This document shows, piece by piece, positions 45,301 to 56,544 of a DNA stretch of 56,544 nucleotides. The notes under the pieces were generated by a model. The model was not told where the DNA came from and made no database searches. It saw only the letters and a list, made by a program, of their open reading frames with translations. The stretch is from Darksidea phi. Lineage: Eukaryota; Ascomycota; Dothideomycetes; Pleosporales; Lentitheciaceae. Position 1 is the first letter of the stretch. The number at the start of each line of letters is the position of its first letter. The stretch lies in the NCBI GenBank assembly GCA_030770425.1, contig JASJFT010000265.1, forward strand, positions 1 through 56,544. The letters are read 5' to 3'. A program made the translations under genes and the position numbers.

Positions 45301-46196
45301 GCACGTCTCGTTGGTCAGCGAGAGCAGGCAGCAGATGATGGACTGCGCATTGCTCAGCACCACGGATTCGGTTCGGCCCCCAGAACCTTCCTTGGGGGCT
45401 CGTGCTCGGCCCCTCACCGTATGCGTGGCTATGCTTTGCGGCCCTATCCTTAAGATACGGCGCGAGCGTCCGGTGAAATCGCTCAAGAAAAAGAGGTGAA
45501 ACGCGGCATCCTTCTGAGTCGCAAACTGCATGTGCGAAGCGGCAGTTGGGCCTGCTTCACTTCCTTACGTACGGAGGCGGCGCGGGGGGCGGCGACCAGC
45601 TACGGTGTCGTTTCCAAGGCGGTCCGCATGGAGGCAGCTCTTACGTGTCTTCGAACGGCTCGAGATATTTAGGTCGAGGTGGCTGCCGCGCTGTTGTCCT
45701 GCCGAGTCGTTGGCGTGTGTTGAGTCGACGGTGGAGCAAAAGTGTCCTCAGGGTGTGACATCATCCACGCGACGACGTCTCCCCCTCTAAACTGGGCAGC
45801 ACCCTCGCAGCTTCGCAGCTGTCTTGCGCCTGATCCCACCCGCCCCTTATTGCGCCGGCCATCGCCTGCGCTCCTGCAATTCTCATCTTTCCCTACAGCA
45901 CATCCGTCCAGCAGCGCATTCTCGCCATCCTGCGAACTGTTGCTCGCCGTCGCCAGTCTATCCACCTCGCTTAAGATCGGCAACCACTGCGGCTTCCCGT
46001 GCCCCTCCGCCCACTCATATCCGCCCGCAGTCATATCCGCAGCAGTCAGACTCACCTAGGCACGCCACCGACTGGTCCGACGGACGAACCCCTCCTGCGC
46101 ATCATCATTTCCGACAAACAAACATAGCTTCCACCATCGCCTCGACGCACTCATCGTGATATACCATCTACCTCCTCGATACGAAACCCGCGCGCC
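42301..46196. other. 3.9-kb interval with no supported gene
   Basis: Contains the 3 x 16-bp repeat at 42407-42454 and several unrecognised frames. The longest is 42391-42912 (minus, 173 codons) with a hydrophobic N-terminal stretch (VLVVLAGCFSWFCFGAL); its C-terminus runs through the tandem repeat, so it is probably fortuitous. Frames at 43198-43485, 43650-43913 and 44204-44461 are likewise unrecognised. From about 45700 the sequence becomes C/T-rich and is probably leader and promoter of the DUF3824 gene. Confidence 0.4.
42407..42454 (+). repeat. 16-bp unit repeated three times
   Basis: Three perfect adjacent copies of TTTGCATATCCCGGCG at 42407, 42423 and 42439, in the 3' flank of the coiled-coil gene. 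Confidence 0.95.
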
Positions 46197-48803
46197 ATGT
46201 CTGTCGTCTATAGAGAGCGCGAGCGCGAGCGGGACTGGGACACGAGCTCCCACGGAGGACGCAGCTACACCACAGTCAAGCGCTACAAGATCCCCGACCG
46301 ATCCCTGGAAGAAGACACTTACGAGTCTGAGATGCGCCTCGTCCACCGCCCTCGCGAACCCGTCCAGGAGCGTCGCGAAGTGCGAGAGTATGTTATCGAG
46401 CGCGACGAGGCGCCTCGAGATCGCGAGGTCCGCGAGTTACGCTATGTAGAGCGCGAAGTTGAGCGCTCCCCTTCGCCGCCCCGTCGAGAGATCCGTGAAT
46501 ACCGCATCGAGCGTGAGGTGGAGCGGTCCCCATCGCCACCGAACGTCCGAGAATACCGCTTGGAGCGACAGTATGAGCGAGAGCCACCGCGTGAATCTCC
46601 CTACGAGCTTGAGAGGTATTCCAGATCCACCGAATACTTCCGTCCCGAGCAAACCCCACAGCCACCTATCATCATACGCAACGAGGCACCCCAACCCATC
46701 ATTATACAGGAGCCTTCCCCGCAGCCAATCATCGTGCGCCAGCAAGAGCCATCCTATGAGGTGATTGAACGCACCGAAGTAACAGAAGACAGACAACTAG
46801 CGCGCCGCGAGCCCCGCCGCGATGAAGACTACTACTACGAGCGCAAAGTGAAGGAGATTGACCGAGGCGGCCGTCGAGAAGAGGCCTATTATGACGAACG
46901 CGAATATGGCCGCGACCGCTATCGCGATAGGGACGCTTATAGCGACGATGAGGTAGTCTACATCCACAAGGAGAAGGACGGCTGGGCTCGTGACTCCAGC
47001 CCTAACCATGGTCGCCACCTCGCTGGTGGAGTTCTCGCCGGAGTTGGCGCAGCCGAGATTATGAGGCATCATCGAAAGAAGCAGGGCGAAGACCCAGGCC
47101 ACCGCGTTCGTCAGACCATCGGTTATGGAGCGTTGGGAGCTGTCGGTGCCGAAGCCATCAGCCGGATCAGGGGTCGCTCTAGATCGAGCTCCTCCGAGCG
47201 AGGTGGCCGAGGCCGGAGGCACCATCGGAGCCGATCCTCATCAAGGGTGAAGAAGCTCGGTACGCTTGCCGCGGTGGCGGGTATTGGCGCTCTTGCCTAT
47301 GCCGCGGGACGGAAAAACAACAAGGAGACCGCCGTGGTCGTCGAGGACCGACGCAGCAGGTCCCGGCGGAGGAGATCCTCAGTCTCGGTAGGCTCGAGAG
47401 GCAGGTCAGCTAGCAGAGCTAGCAGCAAAGCCGCCGACCCAGAACACAGGAATCGTAGAGCCGCGCAGGTTGGTCTTGCCAGTGCTGCAGTGGCAGGGAT
47501 CGTTGAACATCAGCGCAACAAGTCTCGTGAACGAAAGGGTGAGCGCAGCCGCAGCCGTGTTCGACAAGGTATCCCAATTGCTGCCGCCGGCGCAGTCGGG
47601 GCGGGCGTCACGGGTTTGTATGAACGGCACAAGGCCAAGAAGGAGACCAAGGAGCGGGCAAAGTCAAGATCAAGGTCCAGGTCGGTACGCTCTGGCAGAC
47701 GAGCAAGCATAGCAAGTGACCCAGTTCTCGTAGAGTACGGTGGTGATCCCATATACACCGATACGGTTCCAAGCCGCCGGTCCCGCGACTACGATGATCC
47801 GGCCGACTATAGGCATCGACGTCGCAGCTCGTCGTCTTCTTCGGACCGAAGACACCGATCACGATCCGGCAGGAGCCGGAGCAAGAGTCGCACGCGAAAG
47901 GCAGCTGAGACTGCCGCAGTTGCGGGTGTTGCTGGTTTGGCTGCTCACGAGGCAGCGAAGCGACGAGATCGCAAGAAGGCCGAAAAGGAACGACGGCGTG
48001 AGTAGACACTTCTATTCTGCTAAGTATCTTCGCCTAAAACTTGCGCAGGACAAGAAGATTCAGCCTATTCCACCGCCAGCTACAGCCCCCCGCCCACTGT
48101 GGACAGCTCAGACGCCCGCTACTTCCCTGAGAGCAATTACTTTCCCCCACCCCCAACCCAACCTGTAGACCACAACCAATACCCTCCCTACAACCCAGCA
48201 GACTATCCTCCACCGAACCACATCAACATGCGCCCAACCACCAGCTACACACCGCCACCAGTTGCCCACGAACCCGGAAATCCCTACGCTCACCCGGATC
48301 CCCGGTCCCGCGGCCGGAATGATAATGTGAGTGCTCAACAAGCCTTCCTTCCAGAGCACATGCATGCACATGGTGGGTCAAGGCTTTCGCCTGCCCACGA
48401 GAATGTTAGCTTGGCTAACGCGTCCCGTGAATCAGATCGTGTGAGGCGGCAAAGTGCTGATATCCAATCCCCTGTCGCCCCTGATCCCGTACAACCGCAC
48501 AGCGCTAAGAGTGTGCAATTTGATCTCAATCCACAGGAGCGCTCGCCGGAGCGGCAGCCATCTCCTGATGGGAGAAGGCAAAGGGATGAGGATAAGCGGA
48601 GGGAGGGAGGTGGAGACAGGAAAGGGCGTCGGAGTGAAGATGGCAAGAAACATCGTAAACGGCGCGACGAGTCTCCTGCTTCTAGTGATGACTCGGATGC
48701 AACGATTGAGCTTCCTCCTCGGTTTGATGAGAGAGGCCGGAGGAAGGACGACGATCCGCTCGCTAGTAAGCTGGAGACTGTTTTGACGAGCTTGTTCCGG
48801 TAG
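46197..48803 (+). CDS. DUF3824-containing Arg/Glu/Ser-rich protein
   Basis: Two exons, 46197-47997 and 48049-48803, give 851 residues. The 51-bp intron has GTGAGT, GCTAAG and GCGCAG signals. The N-terminal third is built of repeated charged units (VREYVIERDE, IREYRIEREVERSPSPP, VREYRLERQYEREPP). The centre has several DUF3824-type blocks where a Gly/Ala-rich hydrophobic helix is set in RS-rich sequence: HLAGGVLAGVGAAEIMRHHR, TIGYGALGAVGAEAISRI, KLGTLAAVAGIGALAYAAGR, AAQVGLASAAVAGIVEHQR, AAAGAVGAGVTGLYERHK and TAAVAGVAGLAAHEAAKRR. The C-terminal part is Pro/Tyr-rich (PPYNPADYPPP) and ends with SVQFDLNP and LPPRFDERGRRK...DPLASKLETVL. The function of the family is unknown. A further small intron near 48326 (GTGAGT) is possible but not required. 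Confidence 0.9.
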
Positions 48804-49570
48804 TTTGCTGCATCGTCATTCTTCGTTGTTTTCCCTCTTGCTCTCTCTTCCCTTTTCGGTTGCGTCGTCGGCATCTCACTGTACTCTTTTTTGCGGTAAT
48901 TTCCTTTTTTTCTTTAAAGATGATATTGTATGGATATCCAAAAAACTTGTACTTGTTTTCATTTTCTTTATATTGGTTTGGATGTACTTGGTGTTAATGA
49001 CTAGGATGAGCGATGATGTTAATGAGCTGAATGCTTTCCTAAATCAATTCTTTCACGTGTAAAATTTCTAAGTTATAATCTGCCACATTATTCATTCGGA
49101 GTGTAGAGATTGTTGTGGGCTAGTGAACATGTGGTGCATATACGTGTGAGAGCACATATGTGCATGCATGCAGAGTGTGAGCATACTCATCACGTGACAT
49201 CGAATTTCCACGCCCACGTCGTGCGCGCAGCCGAGATGCGAATACGTCGCCATGAATCGAAGTGTACAAATTTTTGGTATCTAGCCTTGGCCAGCGCAAA
49301 GTAATAATAAATCGAAATCCTAGAAAAGATGGCAGTCGATACCAGCGTGACTCGCAAAAGATCAAAACTAGAGACCTATCCGCCCACCCCATTGCCAGAT
49401 GGATTTCCCTGGACACCGGAAGATTGTTGTTTGCCGTCGTTTCCCTTTGTACACATGCCTGGATGGTAGTTGCTTCTATGTTGCGTTATGTCCCAATAGA
49501 TTATAAAAGTACAATGGTATGCCCGCTCATGAACGCCGAGGAAACCGCAGTCGAATACCCATCTTCTACG
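48804..49570. other. Intergenic region between convergent genes
   Basis: The 3' flanks of the DUF3824 gene and the SS18-like gene, T-rich at 48830-49050. Short frames at 49110-49304 (plus) and 49120-49416 (minus) overlap on opposite strands and show no motif. Confidence 0.5.
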
Positions 49571-50864
49571 TCATTGCGACTGGACGTTGTTCTGCATGTG
49601 GTTCATGGCATTGGCATTACTAGGCAGCTGCATGTTGGGCGGGAGGCCGGCGCTGTTGGGAGGCTGCATGTTGTTGTGCAGTCCGGCACTGTTGGGAGGC
49701 TGCATGTGGTTTTGCATGCTGGCTTGTGAGGACGTCGAGTTCAGTCGCTGGGGGCCGGGCGAGGCTTTCGCTGGGGCGCCGGTCCAGCCGGGGAAGAGGG
49801 TCCGCAGTTTGTTGTACAGCAGCACTAGTTCTTCAGGGGACGAGGGCGGGTTCATGATGGCGGGCCCGGGCAGGATGGTCTGGTTTGGCTTTGCATGCTT
49901 CTCAGCGTTCTGGGCGAGGAAGGCGAGGTTGGCCTGGAGCCGGCGTATGCAGCTGGGGCGGTCAGCGGATGTGTTGGAGGGGGGACTCGAGATACTCACT
50001 CCCTGTACTCCATGGACGGCTGCTGCTGCTTCTCGCCCTCCGACTTCTCGGGGGCGGGTCCGATGGGGCCGGCCTTGCCCTGGGTGTGCAGCTCCATGAG
50101 CTCCTGGATCAGGGCCTGATTGATCTCGAGCAGCGTGTCAATCCGCTGCTTCTCGCGCGCCTGCGTGGCGGGCGACACGGGCGACGGCGGGACCGACTTG
50201 ACGGGGGTCTGGGCCATGGGCTGCGACGGCGCGAGGGTGCTCGCGGGCGGGTTCATCGACTGCGAGAGGGAGGACACGCTGGGCGAGTGCTGTGCCGTGG
50301 GCGTGGCATAGGGGGGCACGCTGTTGCTGTTGCTCGCGTTCGACGGCGAGCGGGCGTGGGGGAACTGGGGAGGGGCGGGCGAGGCGAGGGGGGGCGCAAA
50401 GGACGCGCTCGAGTACTGCTGCTGCGGTAGCTGCTGTTGGTGCAGTGCCTGGGCTACAGGACATGGCGCGCGTCAGCGTCGGGCGGGAGAGGATGGGAGG
50501 GCACGGCGATGCCTGGGGGCTCGTCGGCGGGCTCGTCTGCGGGCTTACCTTGTGCCTGGTGAAGCTGGCTCTGCGGCAGGCCTCCCAGCTGCATCATGGC
50601 GCCACTGGCACTGACACTGGCACTGGCACTGGCACTCGCCGTCTGGGCCTGGGGGGCGGGCATGCCAGTGCTGGTCGGAAAGCCACCGGGCGGGCCATTG
50701 GCGAACTGGGCGTGGGCGTAGGGGAAGGGAGGGTTTGATTGCTGTAGCCGGGTCTGTGGATCCGCGTACAGTTGTTGCTGCGGGGAATGCGTGGGCGCCG
50801 ACGACGAGAAGCCGCCAAACGCGGGCGGCAGGTGCTGCGGGCTATTGAAGGTTTGGTAATCCAT
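49571..50864 (-). CDS. Gln/Pro/Ser-rich protein with SS18/Snf11-like region (putative SWI/SNF-type subunit)
   Basis: Three exons on the minus strand: 50864-50549, 50453-50000 and 49952-49571, giving 383 residues. Introns are 95 and 47 bp, with GTAAGC and GTGAGT donors and agreeing phases. The N-terminus is low-complexity (QQQ, alternating Ser-Ala, Pro-rich). The only ordered-looking part is IDTLLEINQALIQELMELHT followed, across the last intron, by CIRRLQANLAFLAQNAEKH. That is the spacing and pattern of the SSXT/Snf11 helix pair that anchors SS18-type subunits in SWI/SNF chromatin remodellers. Similar fungal proteins are often annotated as glutamine-repeat proteins. The tail holds a near-perfect internal repeat (MQPPNSAGL twice). 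The assignment rests on pattern recognition; a Mediator or other coactivator role is an alternative. Confidence 0.65.
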
Positions 50865-51628
50865 GGCGCGCGCTCGAGATCATTGGGCACGTCGCACGGC
50901 TCGGTTTAGATTGATGGGATAACGGGCGGGTGTGATAGCGCTGGTTGCTGGCACCTGGATGCTGGGTGCTGGTGGGTGTTCGCGAAGCGATCAATCATGG
51001 CGGAGCCCCGACCCCCAGCGCCCGCGCGGCTCCTCCCACCACCTCACCTCAATACCCTCGCCGTATATCCTCCATCACCAACACTCGACGACGTCTGCGT
51101 CTCTCACCAGCAGAGGAGCACCGCAACCCCCCGGCCTCGTCGACCTGCCTGATGGCTGGCCCGCATCCGCACAAAGCAAAACGTGGATCCCCCCCCTGTC
51201 AGGCTTGGCTCCACTACGCACACTACGGAGGATATGTCAAGCATGCATCGGTGGACGAGACTCATCCATCCAAGACCCGTACCGCCGCGCCTCGTTCCGG
51301 TGGGAGCCACGCCGTTGAGTCTGGCCGTGTCCGAGACACCTCGAGCCGGCCCAAACCGGTTTCTCTTGCATACGTCTATCCTATCAAACCCTGCTGCCGG
51401 GGTGCGATTCGTCAAGCGTAGCCCAGCTTACAGCATCGGTGAACGGGCAGGCTGCTCGCTACAGGAGACCACATCAGGCCTGCCCTCTCGCCAACGTTTC
51501 ACGGGCAGATGAGCTCGAGCGTATCTCGTCAGGCCATGCCCCTGGGCGTGCAAAAGCAATATTAAACTAATTAGGTCACCACTGTAACTAAGCTGCTATA
51601 GGAACCGGGGTCCTCCTCGCAAACTCTA
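50865..51628. promoter_or_regulatory. Intergenic region upstream of the SS18-like gene
   Basis: 764 bp, C-rich with overlapping open frames on both strands (50945-51421 plus, 51104-51415 minus) that I regard as compositional. It should contain the promoter of the minus-strand SS18-like gene and the 3' flank of the STAND-related gene. Confidence 0.4.
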
Positions 51629-53435
51629 TCATCCCTCAAGCACATCGCTGTGCCTCGCCGGCGGCTTGTTAACGGCACTAGAAAGATCCCTCGGCAGCTC
51701 CAGAATTTCCTCGTTTGTGAAAACTTCTTCCACGAACTCGGACTTGGTGGGGCTTGCAAACAGCAACTTGAGCGTTGCTGCTGGCATGTTTCGGTAAAGA
51801 CCGACCAAGCGCGAGACAGCCTCTTTCGCACCGTAGCATCTCTCTCGTGGCTGTGCGAAGAACCGCAAACCGTCCACCATAATGATAACGACCACACCAG
51901 ACCCCAAGCTCAGGATAAGCGCCTCGAACATTGAGAATATCGACGTCATGTCTCCTGGCCTCAAACGCTCATAGCACTGCCTCAGGATGCCCGGATCAAG
52001 CAGTCCGCGCCCACGGTCAATCAGCTGTAGCAAGAGGCTCATGGCTAGTTCTTCAGGATCTCCATTACTGTCTGTTTGCCAGTCTCGGTGTTGTCCACAA
52101 AAGAATCCTAGGGGTATGATGCCCGTGCTAAACTCATCTGCATGGTTCTGTAGTTCCTGGTATTGGAGTAGTTGCTGGAATACTTTGGCGGTGAAAACAG
52201 AAGTTTCGGAATTCGCCCGCGGCTCTGCTCGTCCATTAAGAAGGAGCAGCGAGGGTTCATCAACAGTGAGCCACGCCCGTAACCGTGGGTTGGACTGGAG
52301 AGCAATAAGACGGCTCTCATCGTGGCTTGTGCGACGTGAACGACTTGCCTGCTTGCTCAACGCTGCACAGTCATTGGGGACAAGGTCACGATCGTAAAGG
52401 AAGTGGGCGAGGACATGTTCGGGATCAACGTCGGGAAGCCGCTTTTGGGGCTTCTGAGTTAGACCGGTGGTTGCCCTCTCCTGCAGAGCATCCATGATGT
52501 GATTCAAAAGCGGGTTCAACTTCTCTAGTACTTCGACCCGCGACACTCTTTCCTCCGTGATTTTCTGTTCGATTGTTTGGAGTTGCTTATGGATGCTTGC
52601 CTGGTTGTACGTTGCCCAGTACTGTAACTGCACAGTCTCTTGCTCGGTGTCTCGTGATAGCTTGTTGAGACGCGCTTCGAAGCTTTGAGACGCCATCTTG
52701 AGCTCAGCCTGATAATCTCTAAGTCTGTCGGTGAAGCCTAATGGGTCGGCGAAGATTTTGACACCAGTGACTATTTCGTCAGCCATAGTTCTCCTCGGGG
52801 GAGGCATCGGATGTATACTGACTCCAGTTGTTCTTTAGAAACCAATGGAGAATGTGGTTCAGAAGTCTGAACGCGGCAACGTACAGCGCTGCAGCCCGAC
52901 GATGTACCTCCTCGTCCCGATCATGCAACTTAACATCTGCCGCTAGGTCCTTCAATCGAGCAGGCAAGTCTTCCAACGTCCTGTACACCTCCTGACGATA
53001 TATTCCGGTCGTGCGTAACCCAGTGAAGACCGCTTTGAGACTGCCGCAGAGCACAGAAGTAAACCCAAAAGAATCATTCGGGATCAGAGTCGCGGCGGTG
53101 TGTCCAGCGCCGGCATTGCGGCAAAGGCTTCGAAAAGCTCGCTTGAGCTTCCCTAGGGAGCCTGACATGTCTTTGTCTTTGGTAGCTAACTTCTCAAGAC
53201 CAGTGCAGGCGTCTTGAACTGACTCTTCAACGTCGGTCCAGTTTTGACTGGTGTTGAGGTCGAGCAGCGGCTGCTTTGTCTTCTTGCGATAAGCGTTCGC
53301 GGTCGTCATTAGTTGATCGCGAGCCTCAAAAGCAGCTTGGTAAATCTCGTCGTATGGTCTGTTTTCGTTAGTGATTGGCTTTTCCGGCATGGCGGCCGAA
53401 TCAGGAGATGCCATACATCGCACAATCGGTTCCAT
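51629..53435 (-). CDS. STAND-related protein: DUF7708-like N-terminus and degenerate NTPase-like core
   Basis: Two exons on the minus strand: 53435-52823 and 52770-51629, giving 584 residues. The 52-bp intron (GTCAGT...GCTGACGAAATAG) joins HWFLKNNW to ITGVKIFADP and is needed because the two frames otherwise end within 30 bp of each other. Residues of about 55-215 resemble the alpha-helical DUF7708 region that precedes NACHT domains in fungal STAND (NLR-like) proteins: SFGFTSVLCGSLKAVFTGLR and HRRAAALYVAAFRLLNHILH. A coiled-coil linker follows. The expected Walker A position reads LLLLNGRAEPRANSET and lacks the GxxxxGKS pattern, while GVVVIIMVDGL looks like a Walker B remnant. No repeat domain follows. 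It may be a nucleotide-independent regulator or a scaffold. Other possible starts are Met at 53411 and 53390. Confidence 0.7.
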
Positions 53436-53795
53436 CAGCCTCCAGTACCCATCGTTTCCTTACACCATCGAAGACGATGCCAGAGCCTGGTCTTGCCAAC
53501 AAGGCTGGATGGTATTGCCCAGCGAGCGATGTCACCATATATTCAGCAACTTCGTAGTCTGCCATGGCACCGGATCGTCCGAAGGAATCTTCCTACTGTA
53601 ATTTAGTTGTAGGCATCTAGATATGTTACACATGTGAACGATGAAAGCGAGGAGGCCGAGAAAAGCGGGAGCGTCACTCGCAGAGAGGCTCGTAAATAGA
53701 AGCAGGCGCCCATATTGCAGAAGAATACCTTCACCTCATTGGCTATTGGCTTGAGGCCGTAAGCTGTCTGAGGATGGGCGGGGGCCAAATGCAGC
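53436..53795. promoter_or_regulatory. 360-bp divergent promoter of the STAND-related and AAA genes
   Basis: The two genes start head to head here, which makes shared regulation possible (inference). No named element is identifiable. Confidence 0.45.
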
Positions 53796-56420
53796 ATGGC
53801 ACCTGCATATATTAGCAGGTCGCCGCCAGGTCGTAGTTCAGCCTTGCTCGAGAACTTTCACAACCTCAGGTCCTCAAGGCAGCAATCGGTAGGTCGCTCC
53901 GAGTGCACGACTCCTTTGTTCATAATGGGCGCTGGAAGCGAAGAGCATGCGAGTTCTTTGGGGGACACGCCGACTGCTTCGGCAAGCCGAAATGCCGCTA
54001 GCGAAAGCGCCGCAGACTCCAATCTTCCTACTAGCACCGAGCCACCCACGAAGACATCCGCCGACGAAGCTGAAAAGGAATCCGGATTACCGACCTCGAC
54101 TCAAGACGCAGTTGATGAAACGGAAGATGTGAAGCCAGAGGACAATGATGAGACAGCAAACCAAGATGGCAAAAATGCGTCACGGGCGAATAACGTATAC
54201 AAAGAGAGATCTCGTAGATCCCCGATGCCCCATCCTGATTCCTTATTCCCACCTCCCGCGATGCCCCATCCTGATTCCTCATTTCCACCTCCCGCGCCTT
54301 GGAGAGGCGATAATGAGAAACTTGCAGATTATTTAAAGAGGACATGGCTTTGCGAGGTCCAACGCGCGACGATGCAGGACTGGAAAGCACCAAACTGGTC
54401 TCCTACAAAATGGCCACGACCTATCATCCAGGCTTTCTATCGTAAAAGGGGCCAAACAAATATGAGAGTGTTGAGCAACGAAAATTGCGGATCAGAAGCG
54501 GTGACGGAGCGACTGGCGGCGCCTGGGGTACTGGGAGAGCTAAGGGATCTGCAGAGGATATGTATCCATTCGGAATATATTATCGAAGAGCTCGAACTGA
54601 TGTCGGCTATTCCAATGGAAAGTTCGACAGTCCTGTAAGTATTCGCTCGGATTACCGTTTTCCTTCGCTGACGTGGGTTTCATCAAGTATCTGCCCGCCC
54701 TACAAAGTACGTATAACGTAGGCACAATAGGAAACAAGCTGATATCTTTTAAGCTTCTCGTGCACCCATTCCCAGGAATTGAGAATCGTTTGGTAGAGCT
54801 CAAAGCGGAAATAGAAGATGCCAACGCGAAAGCGCTGGCCAACGAAACTGAGCCCGAAACTTCTACGCAGAACATTTCAAGTCCGACCAATGAGCGAGCT
54901 CAAGACGAAACACCAACATCAGCGAAAGATAGCAAGCCAGAACAGGGTGTGGTAACTCAAGAGAAGGAATTGAAAAATCAAGACGCAGAAGTGGCCACAG
55001 ATTTTGATGTCGACGCTAGAGATCTCGCGGTCGCCCGGTACACCCACCTCAAAGTCCTACACCACTTCATAAAGGAGGAATTAGCAGATGTACTAGAATT
55101 GAGAAGCAAGATCGCCGATGGCACGCTGCAAAGCATTTACTTTGAAGACCTTTGGCATCTCTTCAAGCCAGGAGATGTCATTTACTCAACAGAAGACGGC
55201 CAAGACCAGCTATGGAAGGTGTATTTCACTACCGGTGGACAGTCTCTTAAACGCCCTCGAACAAATATGGAGATTATGGAGATCAACAGCATACGAGATA
55301 AGATACGCTTCTGGGCACCGCCACCAGTACGAGGATGGGAGGAAGACGACGAAGAGATAGTTGAAAACAAACTTCGCGAAGAGGGCTCTGGTATTGGCAC
55401 CTGGACCCCTTTCAAAGTCGATTGCTATAGGTTTTCATTCGACGGCGACCGTTGTGGGCCTATGGATATATGCAAAAAGATCCGGGCTTACGAGGGGAAG
55501 CGGGAGATCACGAGCTTGCCGTTGTTTCCTTTGTCCTTCCATCCTAATAAAGATGAACTCATCCGCGCAATGGTGGAAAGGGGACGGAAGTATCTCTTCT
55601 CTGGAGGTCATAAGAGCTATGACGGCCGGGCCGTCGCCCGATCACGGGGTGAGAGCGAATCGGAGATCCAGAGCGACGTCTACGTCGATTTTGACGCCTA
55701 CTTTGAAGACTATCCTATCAACAAACCTACCTTGGGAAGGATTCTCCGGAGCAAGCAGAATTTTGCCGAGGTGGACGAAGCTACTGGCCCAAGTCCTACA
55801 CCATACAGACTATTAAGCGGGCATGAGTTGGACGTGAAGGTTTCCGACGACTTTGTGACCCTGAATCGTTTGAGTCTGGAGCTCTTCAAACCAAAAGAAG
55901 AGAAGATCAGTGAGGATATTCTCTGTTTGATGCCGCATTTTGTTTTTGGATATGTTTTCCGGCTACGCAGATGGTACACTCTAGAGATCGACCTGGTCAA
56001 AGATATAGACCGCGAATCAGCAAGTGCGCGAGCAACAGCCTTCGACGACTTGGTAATCTCGAAGCGTTATCGCGATCTTCTGGTTGCTCTAGTCGACAGT
56101 CACGCATCTGGACTTCAGCGAGGAAAGGAGAAGAGCAGGAATGCAAGTACTCCGGTGCAACCGCAGATTGATCTTGTAAGAGGCAAGGGACAAGGTTTGG
56201 TAATTCTATTGCATGGCCCGCCGGGATCCGGTAAGACCTCCACTGCGGAAACTATTGCAGCGTACACACGTCGCCCGCTGTACTCCATCACGTGCGGTGA
56301 TATCGGTATAGAGCCAGGGGAGGTGGAGAAGAACCTGCTTGAGCACACGCAACGGGCGGACAGATGGGGGTGCGTTTTGCTCCTAGACGAGGCAGATGTC
56401 TTTCTCGTCCAACGAGACTG
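53796..56420 (+). CDS. AAA+ ATPase with DUF7025 domain, 3' end missing
   Basis: Exons 53796-54634, 54688-54706 (19 nt) and 54754-56420 give 841 residues before the last donor (GTGAGT at 56421), after which the contig dissolves into G. The N-terminus is disordered, with a duplicated unit (PMPHPDSLFPPPA then MPHPDSSFPPPA). A helical region follows. The DUF7025 domain contains YFEDLWHLFKPGDVIYS, WTPFKVDCYRFSFDGDRCGP and ITSLPLFPLSFHP. A linker VFGYVFRLRRWYTLEIDLVK leads into the AAA core with Walker A GPPGSGKTSTAE (about 56217-56250) and Walker B VLLLDEADVFL (about 56376-56406). The sensor, arginine finger and lid lie beyond the end. The architecture is common and expanded in Pezizomycotina; the biological role is unknown. 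The tiny middle exon gives VLICPPYKLLVHP, matching the family. The acceptor after 56421 is ambiguous because the next exon is unreadable. Confidence 0.85.
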
Positions 56421-56469
56421 GTGAGTGAATTCGGCTTGCCCAGACCGTAACCTGTCCGTCTTCAGACAA

Positions 56470-56544
<75 letters not shown>
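56470..56544. other. Poly-G contig end artefact
   Basis: 75 consecutive G up to the last base. This fits no-signal cycles in two-colour sequencing rather than genomic DNA. It truncates the AAA gene. Confidence 0.9.

Noticed and set aside
50945..51421. 158-codon plus-strand frame in the SS18-like gene's upstream region
   Set aside because: It overlaps another open frame on the opposite strand in C-rich DNA. It has low-complexity composition and no motif.

Overview
This is a filamentous ascomycete (Pezizomycotina) nuclear contig, most likely Dothideomycetes. The genes carry many introns of about 45-60 bp with GTAAGT/GTGAGT-type donors and CTAAC/CTGAC-type branch sites. A DNA transposon and its flank show the C-to-T decay typical of repeat-induced point mutation (RIP), and there are fungus-specific families (HET, DUF3824, DUF7025-AAA, VID27). 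The order-level placement is inference. The window ends in an artificial run of 75 G, so it is a contig end.

Left arm (1-11.3 kb) is repeat-rich and decaying. A RIP-mutated repeat (240-860) is interrupted by a 2.73-kb Fot1/pogo-type element with perfect 60-bp terminal inverted repeats and a TA target duplication. The transposase inside is dead and carries a 23-bp minisatellite. An intact amidoligase-like gene follows at 3963-4900. Then comes a gene-poor stretch with one copy of a duplicated promoter/gene-start module, whose inverted partner lies at 17.8-18.2 kb. After it sit a small spliced gene for an Arg/Gly-rich peptide whose start codon is split by an intron, a decayed kinase-like gene and a decayed F-box gene. 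The last two run tail to tail.

Core arm (12-50 kb) holds conserved genes: trehalose-6-phosphate synthase (TPS1), a DEK_C/HIRIP3-like chromatin protein, the AP-1 beta adaptin, VID27, a carbonyl-reductase-like SDR, a HET-domain protein, a GABA/choline-type permease with nine exons, OST3/OST6, a long coiled-coil protein, a DUF3824 protein and a Q/P-rich SS18/Snf11-like protein. They are interspersed with two gene-free intervals of about 3.9 kb. Most are independent housekeeping genes and no operon-like logic is expected. Several lie head to head (OST3 with the coiled-coil gene; TPS1 with the DEK_C gene).

Right end (51.6-56.5 kb): a DUF7708-like, STAND-related protein with a degenerate NTPase core and a DUF7025-AAA ATPase are divergently transcribed from a 360-bp intergenic region. 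The AAA gene is cut by the contig end. With the HET gene, this is the most accessory-looking, possibly immunity-related part of the window.

Sequence quality is poor at 14055-14300 (G runs, 10 N, C runs) and from 56470 onward. Both look like poly-G read artefacts rather than biology.
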